A stretch of 14,905 nucleotides of DNA from Puniceicoccales bacterium (GTDB lineage Bacteria > Verrucomicrobiota > Verrucomicrobiia > Opitutales > UBA953). Position 1 is the stretch's first letter; each line of letters begins with the position of its first letter. The DNA lies in the NCBI GenBank assembly GCA_031284845.1, contig JAITXH010000059.1, positions 1 through 14,905 of the forward strand, read 5' to 3'. Below, one piece after another: positions 1-7,781 of the stretch. A program made the position numbers and the translations under genes. The notes below the pieces were generated by a model. That model was not told the DNA's origin. It saw only the letters and a list, made by a program, of their open reading frames with translations, and did not search any database.

Positions 1-1080
1 CTGACGTGGGTGGTATCCCGCTTCGTAATCGCCAAAGAGCCGACGACATTTGCGACCGGCGCGGGTGGCGGCGACGGCGGTGACAAGGTCAGCATGCTCA
101 AAAACAAAATCAAACCCAAGCACGCCAGCAATATCGCAAAGAACATGCCAAAGTTGGCAGCCAAGGGAACCCGAAGCGCTGTGGCGATACCCGAGATGCC
201 CTCCATGAATATGAGTGCGCTCGATAACAGCGGCAGTCTGGCCGGTGGAGGTTCCAAGGGTTTGGGCGGTGGAGGAGGCGGCGGAGACGGGCCGGGTATG
301 GGGCCGGGCTTTGGCGGAAAAGGCATGGTCTCGCTCTTCGGCGTCAGCGGCTTTGGCACCTCCGGCCTTGTCGGCGTCTTTTACGATTTCAAGCAAGACC
401 CCAAGGGTAATTTCAAAGATCCAGGACGTGCCCCTTACGTCGCTCTTGTCCGCGGGTTTATGAAGAGTGGCTGGAGCGAGACCTATCTGCGCCAACGGTT
501 TTTCTCCGCGCCGGACAAGCTCACGCTCACGCACGTTTTCATCCCTCAAATCCCGGCGGAGGAAGCGCCCAAAGCTTACAACGTGGCCGACAAAGTAAAG
601 CCGAGCCGATGGATGGCGCATTACAGGGGCAGCGTGACGGCTCCTATCTCGGGGCGTTTCCGCTTTGTCGGCGCGGCAGACGATTGGATTGTAGTGCGCT
701 GGGGCGGGCGTGTCGTGCTGGACAGCGGCTACGACATCGTCGCGCAACCCGAAAAACACAATGGGCCTCCTTGCGGCGTGGCTGATGTGTTTCCGTCCAG
801 CTTGCCCATTCCCTTGCGCTGCGGCCCGTGGCTCACTGTGGCGAAGGGGCGGGATTACCCGATAGAGGTGGCGATAGGGGAGACGCCGGGTGGAGTCTTC
901 TACGCCTATCTTTGCTATGAGACGGAAAAGGAGCCTGGCAAATTGAAGCTGTTTCGCATGGGGGCGGGTGAGTTGCCTGCCCAGATCAAGGACGGGGACC
1001 GACGCCTCCCGCCTGTGGATATGAATGGCGGCGGCTTGGTCTGGAAGCCCGGAATGAAGACTGCGAAATCCATCCAGTGA
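1..1080 (+). CDS. PA14-like domain protein with glycine-rich linker (5' partial)
   Basis: The frame is open to the left edge, so the true start is probably outside the window; the GTG at position 10 is only the first possible start inside it. Numbered from that GTG (356 residues), residues 76-105 are a glycine-rich low-complexity linker, probably flexible. Residues about 115-335 resemble a PA14-like beta-sandwich: a GLVGVFYDF opening, a core around HYRGSVTAPISGRFRFVGAA, then DDWIVVRWGGRVVLD. PA14-type domains are often carbohydrate-binding or adhesive in extracellular proteins. The first visible residues (LTWVV) could be the end of a membrane anchor, but this cannot be checked here. The next gene lies 104 bases downstream on the same strand. 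The function is unknown; the domain call is a family resemblance, and no catalytic residues are visible. Confidence 0.7.
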   Translation: MTWVVSRFVIAKEPTTFATGAGGGDGGDKVSMLKNKIKPKHASNIAKNMPKLAAKGTRSAVAIPEMPSMNMSALDNSGSLAGGGSKGLGGGGGGGDGPGMGPGFGGKGMVSLFGVSGFGTSGLVGVFYDFKQDPKGNFKDPGRAPYVALVRGFMKSGWSETYLRQRFFSAPDKLTLTHVFIPQIPAEEAPKAYNVADKVKPSRWMAHYRGSVTAPISGRFRFVGAADDWIVVRWGGRVVLDSGYDIVAQPEKHNGPPCGVADVFPSSLPIPLRCGPWLTVAKGRDYPIEVAIGETPGGVFYAYLCYETEKEPGKLKLFRMGAGELPAQIKDGDRRLPPVDMNGGGLVWKPGMKTAKSIQ

Positions 1081-1184
1081 GCGGGTTCTCAAAAAATGGA
1101 CCTTGTCTTAGTGGTGCACCTCCGCTTTATGGCCGTTCGTCGGCAAGCGAACATCGTCAACTTCTTATCTCTCTCCCCAATACA

Positions 1185-2033
1185 ATGAAAAAGCAAAACC
1201 GTGCCCGTCGGCACATACTCTCTCTCCTGTTCGTCTGTCTCCTTTTCCCTCCGTTGCTCCGTGCGGCACCTCCTGCGCCTGCGGCAACGTCGCAAATAAC
1301 CACCGTCAGCTTGCCTCTTATCACCGGGATGACCCGCGCCGAACTCAAGCACGACGCCATTCCTCCGCAGTGCGCAGGCGTCTTGGTTCTTTGCCCGGGA
1401 TTCAATCAGGATGGCGAATATCTCATCCGTGAAAGAGGCTGGCGGGAGTTTGCGCAAAAACACCGTTTGCTTCTCGTCGCGCTCAGTTTTGCGTCAAAAG
1501 AAAGCGACCTCTCTCCCTCTATTCAGCGCGGCTACTATTACACCGAAAAGGGCTCCGGAAAGCTCTTGCTCGACGGCTTGAAAAAAATCACAGGAAAGGA
1601 ACTTCCCATAAGCATCTACGGCTTCTCGGGCGGCGCCCATTTTACACATCGCTTTGTCTATAAAAACCCCACGAAAGTGAAAGTCTGGTGTGCTTACTCG
1701 TTTGGTTGGTATAACAATGCTCCGAGGGCATCCGCCCTTCATCCGCCCGGCATTTTTGTCTGCGGAACCCAGGATGAACGGCTTGCCTCCACTCGCGATG
1801 CCTTTCTCTCTGCCCGCCGCGCCCAATGGCGTGTCTCCTGGCTTGGCGTTCCCAATAGCGGGCACTCCGTTGTCGCCGGGGCCGCCAACCAAGTGAGGCA
1901 ATTTTTTGACGATGTCTTTTCCATGAAACCGGCTGACGCAGGCACTTGGGAGGACATCCCTAAAACAAACGGGTTCGAAAAGGTCACAGCCAAGTCATGG
2001 GTGCCGAAGAAACAACCCGCCTCGTCGAACTAA
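1185..2033 (+). CDS. Secreted alpha/beta hydrolase (putative esterase)
   Basis: A 282-residue protein with an N-terminal signal peptide: a basic start (MKKQNRARRH), a hydrophobic core (ILSLLFVCLL) and a likely cleavage near residues 27-33, so it is probably periplasmic or surface-exposed. The alpha/beta hydrolase fold is indicated by strand VLVLCPG, the nucleophile elbow GFSGG with Ser148, a likely acid Asp197 in GTQDE, and His227 in NSGHS, in the usual order and spacing. A cap domain is not obvious. The family is closest to dienelactone hydrolase/PHB-depolymerase-like esterases; the substrate is unknown. The frame continues upstream to a GTG overlapping the previous stop, but the signal peptide begins at this ATG, which decides the start. 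There is no Shine-Dalgarno sequence. The downstream gene is convergent. Confidence 0.85.
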   Translation: MKKQNRARRHILSLLFVCLLFPPLLRAAPPAPAATSQITTVSLPLITGMTRAELKHDAIPPQCAGVLVLCPGFNQDGEYLIRERGWREFAQKHRLLLVALSFASKESDLSPSIQRGYYYTEKGSGKLLLDGLKKITGKELPISIYGFSGGAHFTHRFVYKNPTKVKVWCAYSFGWYNNAPRASALHPPGIFVCGTQDERLASTRDAFLSARRAQWRVSWLGVPNSGHSVVAGAANQVRQFFDDVFSMKPADAGTWEDIPKTNGFEKVTAKSWVPKKQPASSN

Positions 2034-2051
2034 GGGCAGCTTCCTTTTTTT

Positions 2052-2091
2052 TGAGGAGGGGTGACGGGAACCCATTCTGAACTGCTCCTCA
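2052..2091. other. Weak inverted repeat between convergent genes
   Basis: TGAGGAG at 2052-2058 pairs with CTCCTCA at 2085-2091 across a 26-base loop, and overlaps the ABC-F stop codon. A run of eight T lies just before it on the plus strand, the wrong side for a plus-strand intrinsic terminator, and the minus strand meets A rather than T. It may help end transcription of the convergent pair, but it is not a canonical terminator. Confidence 0.25.
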
Positions 2092-3630
2092 CCTCAGGCG
2101 GGAATCGCCGTTGTCATCCTCTTCGATGTGCCAGTGGATGTTTGCGATTTTTTCCAAAAATAATTGGTCATGGCTCACCAGCAGCATCGCACAGGGGCAG
2201 TCGGCAAGGGCTTCCTCAAGGCACAGGATGCCGGGCAGATCGAGGTGGTTAGTCGGCTCGTCCATCACAATCAAGTGGGGGCCGCGGACAATCCCGAGGG
2301 CGAGCAGGAGCTTGCGCACCTCGCCGGGGCTGGGCTGGGCACTCTCCAGCAGACGCCCCGGACGCGACCCCAGGCGGCTGATGGTCGTCATCACGCGCCC
2401 GCGTTCCGCTTCCGGGAAACGTTTGACGGTATCGAGCAATGCCCGCGATTCCTCCGCAGTCACTTCCTGCGGCACGTAGATGAGGCGTTCCGGGGGGACG
2501 CTCAGCCGTGTGAGAATGTGGCGGATGAGGGTGCTTTTCCCAAGTCCGTTGGCACCTGTGAGTGCAATGTGGTCGGCTCCGCCAATCGCGAGATCGGGGT
2601 GCCGCAAAACGCGCCCCGGGGCATCACCGCCGGTGGCGTCGCATAAGGGCAGTGTTCCGGCGGGCAGGCGCAGCAGGAAATCCCGTGCGAGGCGCGAAGC
2701 GTCTTCTACCCAGATCCCCGTCTCGTAACGTTTTTTCACCGGGACGGCGTCGTGTGCGGCTTCGAGTTTTCCGGCGCGGCGTGCCATTTGGCCAAATTGT
2801 TTTCCTGCCCAGGAGTCCTTGCCCGTCATCTTGGCGAGCTGGCGTTTGGCGCGTCCGTCGGGGTCGTTATGCGAGGATTTTTTCTGGTGCGAACCACGGG
2901 CAGCGGCGGACTTTTGGTCGGCAGTCACGCGACGGCGTTGTGCTTCGGCGCGGAGGCGTTCTGCGGCGGAGCGGAGCACATCGCTTTCGTGCTGTGAGGC
3001 TTGTTCTTCGGAGTCTTGTTGCGCCGTGGCTTCGGAGACACCGCCGGGGCGGAATGTGGCATGAGGCGGGTCGAGCAGGAGGCAGTGGTCGCAAAGATCG
3101 TCGAGCAAGGCGCGGTCGTGGCTGACGAGCAAGCCGGTGCCGCGGAAGTCGCGCAAGACGGTGGTGAGCAGGTGGCGCGCATCGGCGTCAATGTGGTTTG
3201 TCGGCTCGTCGAGTGCGAGCAAGGCCGGCTCGAGCCAGAGCGCGACGGCGATTTGGGCGCGCTTGCGTTCACCGTGGCTGAGTGTGGTCCAGCGTTCTGG
3301 CTCGCTCCAGTCGTCGCTTATGCGCAGGCGCGATTTGAGTGCAGCGGCGTTGGGTGCCCAGAAAAAGTCTTCCCAGTTTTCGGGTGGCTCGTCTGTGCGT
3401 TGCGCGACATAGAGGGCATTCCCCTGCCGGTGGATGGCGCCGGTGGACGGGGCGATTTCTCCGGCACAGATTTTGAGCAGGGTGGTTTTCCCCGAACCGT
3501 TTGCGCCCACGATGCCCGTCCAGCCCGATGGGAACTGCACGGTCAGGTCTTGAAAGAGGGGTGAAGTCATCCCCGGCCAGCCGAATTCGACTTCGCGCAA
3601 GGTAAGCAAATCAGAGGGGAGATTCGGCAT
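2089..3630 (-). CDS. ABC-F family ATPase (two ATP-binding cassettes)
   Basis: A 513-residue soluble protein with two ABC cassettes and no membrane segments, the hallmark of the ABC-F family, whose members act on the ribosome as translation factors or antibiotic-protection proteins. Cassette 1 has Walker A GANGSGKT at 42-49, signature LSHGE at 117-121 and Walker B leading into DEPTNH at 141-146. Cassette 2 has Walker A GANGLGKS at 359-366, a divergent signature SPGEV at 434-438 and Walker B LIVMDEPTNHLD at 453-464. Both catalytic glutamates and the switch histidines (VSHD at 169-172 and 485-488) are present. The linker, residues about 200-300, is charged and rich in K, R, Q and A, as expected for the interdomain arm. 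The subfamily (housekeeping or resistance) cannot be told from this alone. It is divergent from the carbonic anhydrase gene. Confidence 0.93.
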   Translation of the reverse strand: MPNLPSDLLTLREVEFGWPGMTSPLFQDLTVQFPSGWTGIVGANGSGKTTLLKICAGEIAPSTGAIHRQGNALYVAQRTDEPPENWEDFFWAPNAAALKSRLRISDDWSEPERWTTLSHGERKRAQIAVALWLEPALLALDEPTNHIDADARHLLTTVLRDFRGTGLLVSHDRALLDDLCDHCLLLDPPHATFRPGGVSEATAQQDSEEQASQHESDVLRSAAERLRAEAQRRRVTADQKSAAARGSHQKKSSHNDPDGRAKRQLAKMTGKDSWAGKQFGQMARRAGKLEAAHDAVPVKKRYETGIWVEDASRLARDFLLRLPAGTLPLCDATGGDAPGRVLRHPDLAIGGADHIALTGANGLGKSTLIRHILTRLSVPPERLIYVPQEVTAEESRALLDTVKRFPEAERGRVMTTISRLGSRPGRLLESAQPSPGEVRKLLLALGIVRGPHLIVMDEPTNHLDLPGILCLEEALADCPCAMLLVSHDQLFLEKIANIHWHIEEDDNGDSRLR

Positions 3631-3660
3631 GCTGTCTGTGTTGTGGAGAATGTGTTGTGC

Positions 3661-3688
3661 GGCTGCTTATGCGTTAAGCTGCGCAGCC
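3661..3688. promoter_or_regulatory. Nested inverted repeats in the divergent ABC-F / carbonic anhydrase gap
   Basis: The 168-base gap 3631-3798 holds the promoters of two divergent genes. Within it, GGCTGC at 3661-3666 pairs with GCAGCC at 3683-3688, and a nested GCTTA/TAAGC pair (3665-3669 and 3675-3679) encloses a five-base loop. GCTGCGCAGC at 3678-3687 is also a perfect palindrome. It lies about 30 bases upstream of the ABC-F start, so it could be an operator or leader hairpin for that gene. Its function is not established. Confidence 0.3.
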
Positions 3689-3798
3689 GATGAGAAACGG
3701 AAAGGATAGGGCAAAGGCGACCGAATTCGCGTGAAATATGCAGGCGTTTTTTTCCGGGTTGCGCGTCCGGGGCGTTTGCATATGGGAGTGCGTTCGCA

Positions 3799-4329
3799 AT
3801 GACCATCGAAGACCGTCTGGAAAAGTTTCTCACCAAAGATCCCGTGGTGCATCCTACCGCGTTTGTGGCACCGGGTGCTACGCTCCTGGGTTCTGTCACG
3901 CTTGGCCCGAAGGCCAGTGCTTTCCCCGGCAGTGTGTTGCGCGGGGACATTGAGCGCATAGATGTCGGCGAAGGGTCGAATGTCCAAGACGGGGTCGTCA
4001 TCCATTTGTCCGACGATATGCCGGTCTCCATCGGCAAATACTGCACGATCGGGCATCGCGCCATGGTGCATGCATGCACGATAGAGGATGGCTGCCTCAT
4101 CGGTATGAGTGCGACGATTCTCGACGGGGCTGTGATTGGCGCGGGGAGCATCGTGGGGGCGCACTCGCTTGTGACTAAGGGGACAAAGGTGCCGCCCAAT
4201 TCACTCGTGATGGGGGTGCCGGCCAAGGTCGTGCGCCCGCTCAGGCCGGATGAAATCGGCACGGGGCGCCAGATGGCCGAAAAATACACTGTGGTGGCTG
4301 CAACGCTGAAAAAGAAACTGGGCGTGTGA
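3799..4329 (+). CDS. Gamma-class carbonic anhydrase-like protein (left-handed beta-helix)
   Basis: A 176-residue cytoplasmic protein of the YrdA/PaaY/Cam type, built from hexapeptide repeats forming a left-handed parallel beta-helix; the family works as a trimer with metal at the subunit interfaces. The three metal-binding histidines are all present: His69 (GVVIHLS), His86 and His91 (IGHRAMVHA), with the same five-residue spacing between the last two as in archaeal Cam. The RGDIERIDVGEGSNVQDG stretch is typical of the family. Length is normal and the C-terminal helix (residues 149-176) is present. Activity may be reversible CO2 hydration or an uncharacterised acyl/CoA-linked role; sequence alone does not separate these. 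The start is supported by a GGGAG about ten bases upstream, the only clear Shine-Dalgarno-like site in this window. Confidence 0.92.
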   Translation: MTIEDRLEKFLTKDPVVHPTAFVAPGATLLGSVTLGPKASAFPGSVLRGDIERIDVGEGSNVQDGVVIHLSDDMPVSIGKYCTIGHRAMVHACTIEDGCLIGMSATILDGAVIGAGSIVGAHSLVTKGTKVPPNSLVMGVPAKVVRPLRPDEIGTGRQMAEKYTVVAATLKKKLGV

Positions 4330-4334
4330 CGATG

Positions 4335-4372
4335 CCCCTGTTAGCCCGGCGCTGTGCCGGAATGCTCAGGGG
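4335..4372. terminator. Bidirectional terminator-like hairpin
   Basis: CCCCTG (4335-4340), AGC (4343-4345) and CCGGC (4346-4350) pair with GCCGG (4356-4360), GCT (4364-4366) and CAGGGG (4367-4372), giving 14 base pairs, a five-base loop and one small asymmetric internal bulge (TT opposite AAT). It sits between the convergent carbonic anhydrase and DedA genes and includes the DedA stop codon. Neither side carries a T-run, so it is an energetic hairpin rather than a textbook intrinsic terminator. Confidence 0.6.
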
Positions 4373-5043
4373 ACAACAGGTGCCGGGGTGGCCAGATATT
4401 TTATCAGGAAGAAGCTGCCGATGAGCAGCGTCATGAAGGCCAGGCAGAACCATTCGAGGTATTTGTCGAGAATGCGTTTCACGGGCGGGCCGAAGAAATA
4501 AATCGCGCCGCCCACGAGCAGGAAACGCCCTGTGCGCCCCACGCAAGATGCGAGCACCAGCGTGCTCACGCTGACGTATTGGTGATAGGCTCCAGCGGCG
4601 ATGGTGAACACCTTGTAGGGGATCGGCGTGAATCCTGCCGTGACGATAGACCAGAAGGCATTTTCGCCATAGAGCTTTCCGACGTTGGCATAGACGTCCT
4701 GATACTGGAAAAATTCAATGATTTTTCGCCCGATTTCCTCATACAACGCGTAGCCGATGTAATAGCCGGCTACGCCGCCCGCAACCGATGATACGGAGCA
4801 CCAGAACACAAACTTGAACGCCCGTTTGGGAGCGCCCATGCACAGGGCAATCAACAGCACATCCGGTGGAATGGGGAAAAATGACGATTCCACAAACGCC
4901 AGAACAGCGAGAGCCGGCAACCCGTATTTCGTCTCCGCCCAGCGCAGCACCCATTGGTAAAGTCGCTTGACGGGATTGGGCTTTGATGCCGGGGAATCTT
5001 GCTGAACGACGGGAGTCGTGGCGGAATTATCTTCAGAATTCAT
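4366..5043 (-). CDS. DedA/VTT-family membrane protein (YqaA-like)
   Basis: A 225-residue inner-membrane protein of the SNARE-associated/VTT (DedA) superfamily, whose members include polyprenyl-phosphate and phospholipid flippases or transporters. Hallmarks: the re-entrant motif ESSFFPIPPDVLL at 52-64, GGVAGYYIGY at 89-98 between membrane segments, and the second re-entrant motif FTPIPYKVFTIAAG at 138-151 followed by the arginine-bearing GRTGRF. Membrane segments lie at about 43-68, 78-100, 130-150, 160-183 and 198-217. The N-terminal 25 residues are hydrophilic and variable. The FPIPPD form and the length fit the YqaA branch. It may form the end of the minus-strand folA/ligase group; 134 bases separate it from the ligase gene, so it may have its own promoter. 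The substrate is unknown. Confidence 0.88.
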   Translation of the reverse strand: MNSEDNSATTPVVQQDSPASKPNPVKRLYQWVLRWAETKYGLPALAVLAFVESSFFPIPPDVLLIALCMGAPKRAFKFVFWCSVSSVAGGVAGYYIGYALYEEIGRKIIEFFQYQDVYANVGKLYGENAFWSIVTAGFTPIPYKVFTIAAGAYHQYVSVSTLVLASCVGRTGRFLLVGGAIYFFGPPVKRILDKYLEWFCLAFMTLLIGSFFLIKYLATPAPVVP

Positions 5044-5177
5044 GGTGTTGTGAAAAGTTTCGCGAAAAGGCCGCGAAAGCTGGATTTTCCGCTCTTGTGT
5101 AGCAAGTGTTTTTCTGCGGCAGAGGGGCGGGGAAGGGCGCTGTTTGCAGATTGCTCACCGGCTCCCGGCTCCGGTTT

Positions 5178-7130
5178 TCATTCGCCTTCGAGCTGCTTGC
5201 GGATACGGGCGTCCCGCGGATTCCATTTCCCGGCTTCCTCCAGCACGTCGCGCGCAAGCTCTCCGGAGCCGGGCTGCTGCGTCAGAGCGCGGGCCAGCAA
5301 AAGAGCAGTGGTGGCTTCGCGTGGGGCGAGAGCGTGCGCCTTGCGGAGCGTGGCAAGGGCCTGCCTGTCTTTTCCGGCGGCAAGCATGGCTGCGCCGCAG
5401 GTCAGGTGAAAAGAGAAGTTCTCCGGGGCGAGGCTTTCCGCCTGCCCTGCGGTGCGTAGCGCTTCGGCGGCCAATTGCCTTTGCTGTTGCGCGGTGGTAG
5501 CCGTAGCGTGGCGGCGTAGTGCGATGATGGCCTGCTGGTTCCAAGCGTCGGCGTTGGTCGGGCAGGCGTTAAGCGCGGTTTGTGCGTATCCATCGCCAAA
5601 TTCGAGCACAGCGGCGCTCATCCCTTGCCCGAAAAAGACGGCGGGATGGTTTGAGTCGGGCAGAGCACCTCCGGCGTCGTTGAGTGTGGCGTCGGCGCGT
5701 TCGACATATTTTGCAGCGTCGAGCGGGCCGAGCACCCAAAGCAACCAGAGGGCGGATTGGATGAACGCAAAGAGGCACATCGCCGGGAATTGCCATTTGG
5801 CGGGCGGGATGGATACGGTGGCCGGCTTGACAAGGCGCAGAAGGAGTGCGCCCTGAAAAGCAAACAGGCAGGCGGCGGCGGGCATCGGGCCGGGATAGTC
5901 CAGGCAAAACGCAGTGAGCGCGGCGGCAAGCCCGGCAAACAGGCCTGCGGCGAAGCGGATATTTAGCGGCATGGGCGGTGGCAGCGCCGGCGGCAGAGGG
6001 ACATCTTCAACGGTGTCCCGGCAGGCGCGGAAGGCGGTGCGCAAGATCCAGAATATGGGGATGAACAGGAGCAGGAAACCGAGTATCCCGTGTTCGGCGA
6101 GCAGGGCGAGCGGCAGGCTGCCGGGTGTTTTCGGCGCAGCAGTCCAGTCCGTTGGGCGGGAATGCTCAAAGTCGAGGGAGAACCCGCCTGTGCCCGCGCC
6201 GTGGAGTGGCGCATTGCGGATGGTGTGCCATGACGTTTTGGGCAGGATAAATGCGACAGACCCGGTGGGTGCCCGCAGTGCAGGACTTTGCTGGAAGATG
6301 CCTGCATTGCTTTGGATCTTGCCGCTGTTTGAGGTGATGGCGTAACCGAGGGCAATGCTTCCCAGGATGCCGATTGTGAAGAACAGAAGCATCCCGGTGC
6401 CTGTCCGCGCCAGCACCAGGCCAAAAAGGAAAATGCCGACACAGCATCCGGCGAGAGTCCCCAAGTGCCCTAGATGGAGCATCGCCACTGCGAAAAGAAG
6501 GATGGCTGTGATGAGCGGCATCCGCAACCACCAGTGGCTCCAGCGGCGGCTGCCTGAGATGGCCAGCAGGGGGAATGTGGCCATGAGCATCACCGCTCCT
6601 GTCTCGGCGGGCTGCGCAGAAGCGGTCCCGGAGAGGGAGATCGCGCTGAGTGCGAGCGCAATGGCTGCCGGTGCCAGAATGCCGCCCCACTTCAAAAGCG
6701 GATCGCGCAGATGGCAGAGCGCGAGCGAGAAGACGGCAAAGATCATCAGGTGAGTAATCAGGCCGGTCTCGGCATGCCAGGGCAGGGGGCTGATGAACAG
6801 CCAGTCGAGCGCGAGCCACAGCAACCAGGGGACGAAGAGGAGGGAGCCTTTGTGTAATTGGAAGCCGATGTCGCTCCGGGATGCCAGCGCGACGACATGG
6901 AAGCCGAGAGCCGCCGCCGTGAGCCATGCGCCCCAGCCCAGAGCCGCCGCGTTCGCACCACCACGCCAAAAGGCGAAGACCGCGAACACTCCGGCCAGAG
7001 TCAATAACACCGGTAAGTCAAACAACGCGCTTTGCCGCCAGCGGCTTAAGCGGGAGAAGGTGGGGTCGGCGAGCGCAACCCCGGCCACGGATGTGGGATC
7101 AGAATCGGCTTCGAGGGCGGATGTCATCAT
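5178..7130 (-). CDS. O-antigen ligase/polymerase-like membrane protein with TPR-like C-terminus
   Basis: A 650-residue protein with about 12-13 hydrophobic segments between residues 37 and 468, then a soluble tail of about 180 residues. The Wzy_C-type signature is seen in the loop around HGAGTGGFSLDF (310-321) and LLAEHGILGFLLL (343-355), the arrangement of O-antigen ligases and polymerases, which act on undecaprenyl-linked glycans at the periplasmic face. The tail has helical repeats with alanine-rich TPR spacing (for example 525-570, 575-603 and 605-635, each ending near a P or N turn such as LAPE, LAPRE and NPRD). Such TPR tails occur in a subset of this superfamily, sometimes for protein glycosylation. 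The start overlaps the stop of folA (ATGA), implying translational coupling. No surface-glycan genes are adjacent, so the substrate is unknown. Confidence 0.82.
   Translation of the reverse strand: MMTSALEADSDPTSVAGVALADPTFSRLSRWRQSALFDLPVLLTLAGVFAVFAFWRGGANAAALGWGAWLTAAALGFHVVALASRSDIGFQLHKGSLLFVPWLLWLALDWLFISPLPWHAETGLITHLMIFAVFSLALCHLRDPLLKWGGILAPAAIALALSAISLSGTASAQPAETGAVMLMATFPLLAISGSRRWSHWWLRMPLITAILLFAVAMLHLGHLGTLAGCCVGIFLFGLVLARTGTGMLLFFTIGILGSIALGYAITSNSGKIQSNAGIFQQSPALRAPTGSVAFILPKTSWHTIRNAPLHGAGTGGFSLDFEHSRPTDWTAAPKTPGSLPLALLAEHGILGFLLLFIPIFWILRTAFRACRDTVEDVPLPPALPPPMPLNIRFAAGLFAGLAAALTAFCLDYPGPMPAAACLFAFQGALLLRLVKPATVSIPPAKWQFPAMCLFAFIQSALWLLWVLGPLDAAKYVERADATLNDAGGALPDSNHPAVFFGQGMSAAVLEFGDGYAQTALNACPTNADAWNQQAIIALRRHATATTAQQQRQLAAEALRTAGQAESLAPENFSFHLTCGAAMLAAGKDRQALATLRKAHALAPREATTALLLARALTQQPGSGELARDVLEEAGKWNPRDARIRKQLEGE
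7127..7130 (-). other. ATGA stop-start overlap between folA and the ligase-like gene
   Basis: The stop TGA of folA shares bases with the start ATG of the next gene, the classic arrangement for translational coupling. A second in-frame ATG follows immediately. No Shine-Dalgarno sequence is visible upstream of the second gene, which makes re-initiation by terminating ribosomes plausible. Confidence 0.7.
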
Positions 7131-7627
7131 GAAAGAAGTTTGTCATTTTCCGGCAGACGCCGGTGTAAACGGATGGTGAAGTCAGGGTGTTCTTCGAGGA
7201 TTTCCCCGGCGTCGAACAAATGTTCAAATGGCGGGAAAAAGGCGTCCCCTCCCGTGGGGGTGGCGTGGACGTGGGTGAGGTAGAGAAGGGAGCATTGGGG
7301 CAGGGCTTGCGCGTAGAGGTCGGCACCACCGGCGATGAAGAGTTTTTTATCCGGCTCGATATCCCGCAACGCCTCCCAGTCTGCGACGACGTGTGTGCCG
7401 GGAATCTGGATTGCGGAACGGCTGAACACTACGGTGGTGCGTCCGGGGAGCGGACGCCCGATGGATTCATAAGTCTTGCGCCCCATGACGAGGACGTGGC
7501 CAAGGGTGGTCTTTTTGAAAAATTTAAAATCTTCCGGCAGATGCCAGGGCAGACGATTGGCCGTGCCGATGACGTGATTGCCAGACATGGCGGCGATCGC
7601 GAACAACGGGCGCTGCAAAGAAATCAT
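7127..7627 (-). CDS. folA: Dihydrofolate reductase
   Basis: A 166-residue cytoplasmic enzyme that reduces dihydrofolate to tetrahydrofolate with NADPH, feeding thymidylate and purine synthesis. Diagnostic features: the Met20-loop region NRLPWHLPED (24-33), in which the acidic residue at the position of E. coli Asp27 falls in the LPED group; the nucleotide-binding VMGRKTYESIGRPLPGR segment; and GGADLY near residue 100, matching the conserved GG-X-X-[IVL]-Y. Length is normal. The start is the only good ATG and lies 55 bases from the sigma-54 promoter of the divergent regulator. Its stop overlaps the ligase start, so it is the first gene of that transcript. There is no Shine-Dalgarno sequence. 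The pairing with a glycan-ligase gene is unusual, but the enzyme identity is secure. Confidence 0.96.
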   Translation of the reverse strand: MISLQRPLFAIAAMSGNHVIGTANRLPWHLPEDFKFFKKTTLGHVLVMGRKTYESIGRPLPGRTTVVFSRSAIQIPGTHVVADWEALRDIEPDKKLFIAGGADLYAQALPQCSLLYLTHVHATPTGGDAFFPPFEHLFDAGEILEEHPDFTIRLHRRLPENDKLLS

Positions 7628-7630
7628 CCG

Positions 7631-7644
7631 TCACTCTATAGTGA
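7631..7644. promoter_or_regulatory. Short inverted repeat in the divergent folA/activator gap
   Basis: TCACT-CTAT-AGTGA is a five-base inverted repeat with a four-base spacer, starting four bases upstream of the folA start codon on its strand and about 40 bases before the sigma-54 promoter. It could be an operator for folA or for the activator, but five-base arms may arise by chance. Confidence 0.25.
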
Positions 7645-7682
7645 AAATTGAGGAGAAGGAAAGGTGGAAAAGTTTTTCTTCA

Positions 7683-7698
7683 TGGCATGAAATTTGCT
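7683..7698 (+). promoter_or_regulatory. Sigma-54 (-24/-12) promoter
   Basis: TGGCATGAAATTTGCT matches the sigma-54 consensus TGGCACG-N4-TTGCW at all but one conserved base (T for C), with the exact GG-N10-GC spacing (GG at 7684-7685, GC at 7696-7697). Transcription would start near 7709. It points rightward into the NifA-like activator gene. A promoter this good is unlikely to be chance, but the match is by eye and untested. Confidence 0.75.
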
Positions 7699-7781
7699 TA
7701 AAAGCTCTACCTGATATGATTTGCAACACTTGCAGTCAAAAATTCAATTCGACATCGGAATCTGCAATATCCGCTGCTTCA

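Noticed and set aside
1077..1184. A GTG start for the hydrolase overlapping the previous stop (GTGA), adding 36 residues
   Set aside because: The added residues are not conserved-looking and would bury the signal peptide, which starts cleanly at the ATG at 1185.
3567..4289. A 240-codon minus-strand open frame across the carbonic anhydrase gene
   Set aside because: The plus strand has all three metal-binding histidines and the full beta-helix repeat; the minus reading has no domain and also overlaps the ABC-F gene.
5158..5177. GC-rich repeat ACCGG...CCGGT just after the ligase stop as a terminator
   Set aside because: The stem is only about five pairs, with competing pairings and no T-run, so it is too weak to call.
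7578..7781. Upstream starts for the activator (TTG 7578, GTG 7641, ATG 7716)
   Set aside because: The first overlaps folA, the second includes the sigma-54 promoter, and the third leaves only about seven bases after the predicted transcription start. The region is also A+T-rich. ATG 7716 is kept as a second choice.
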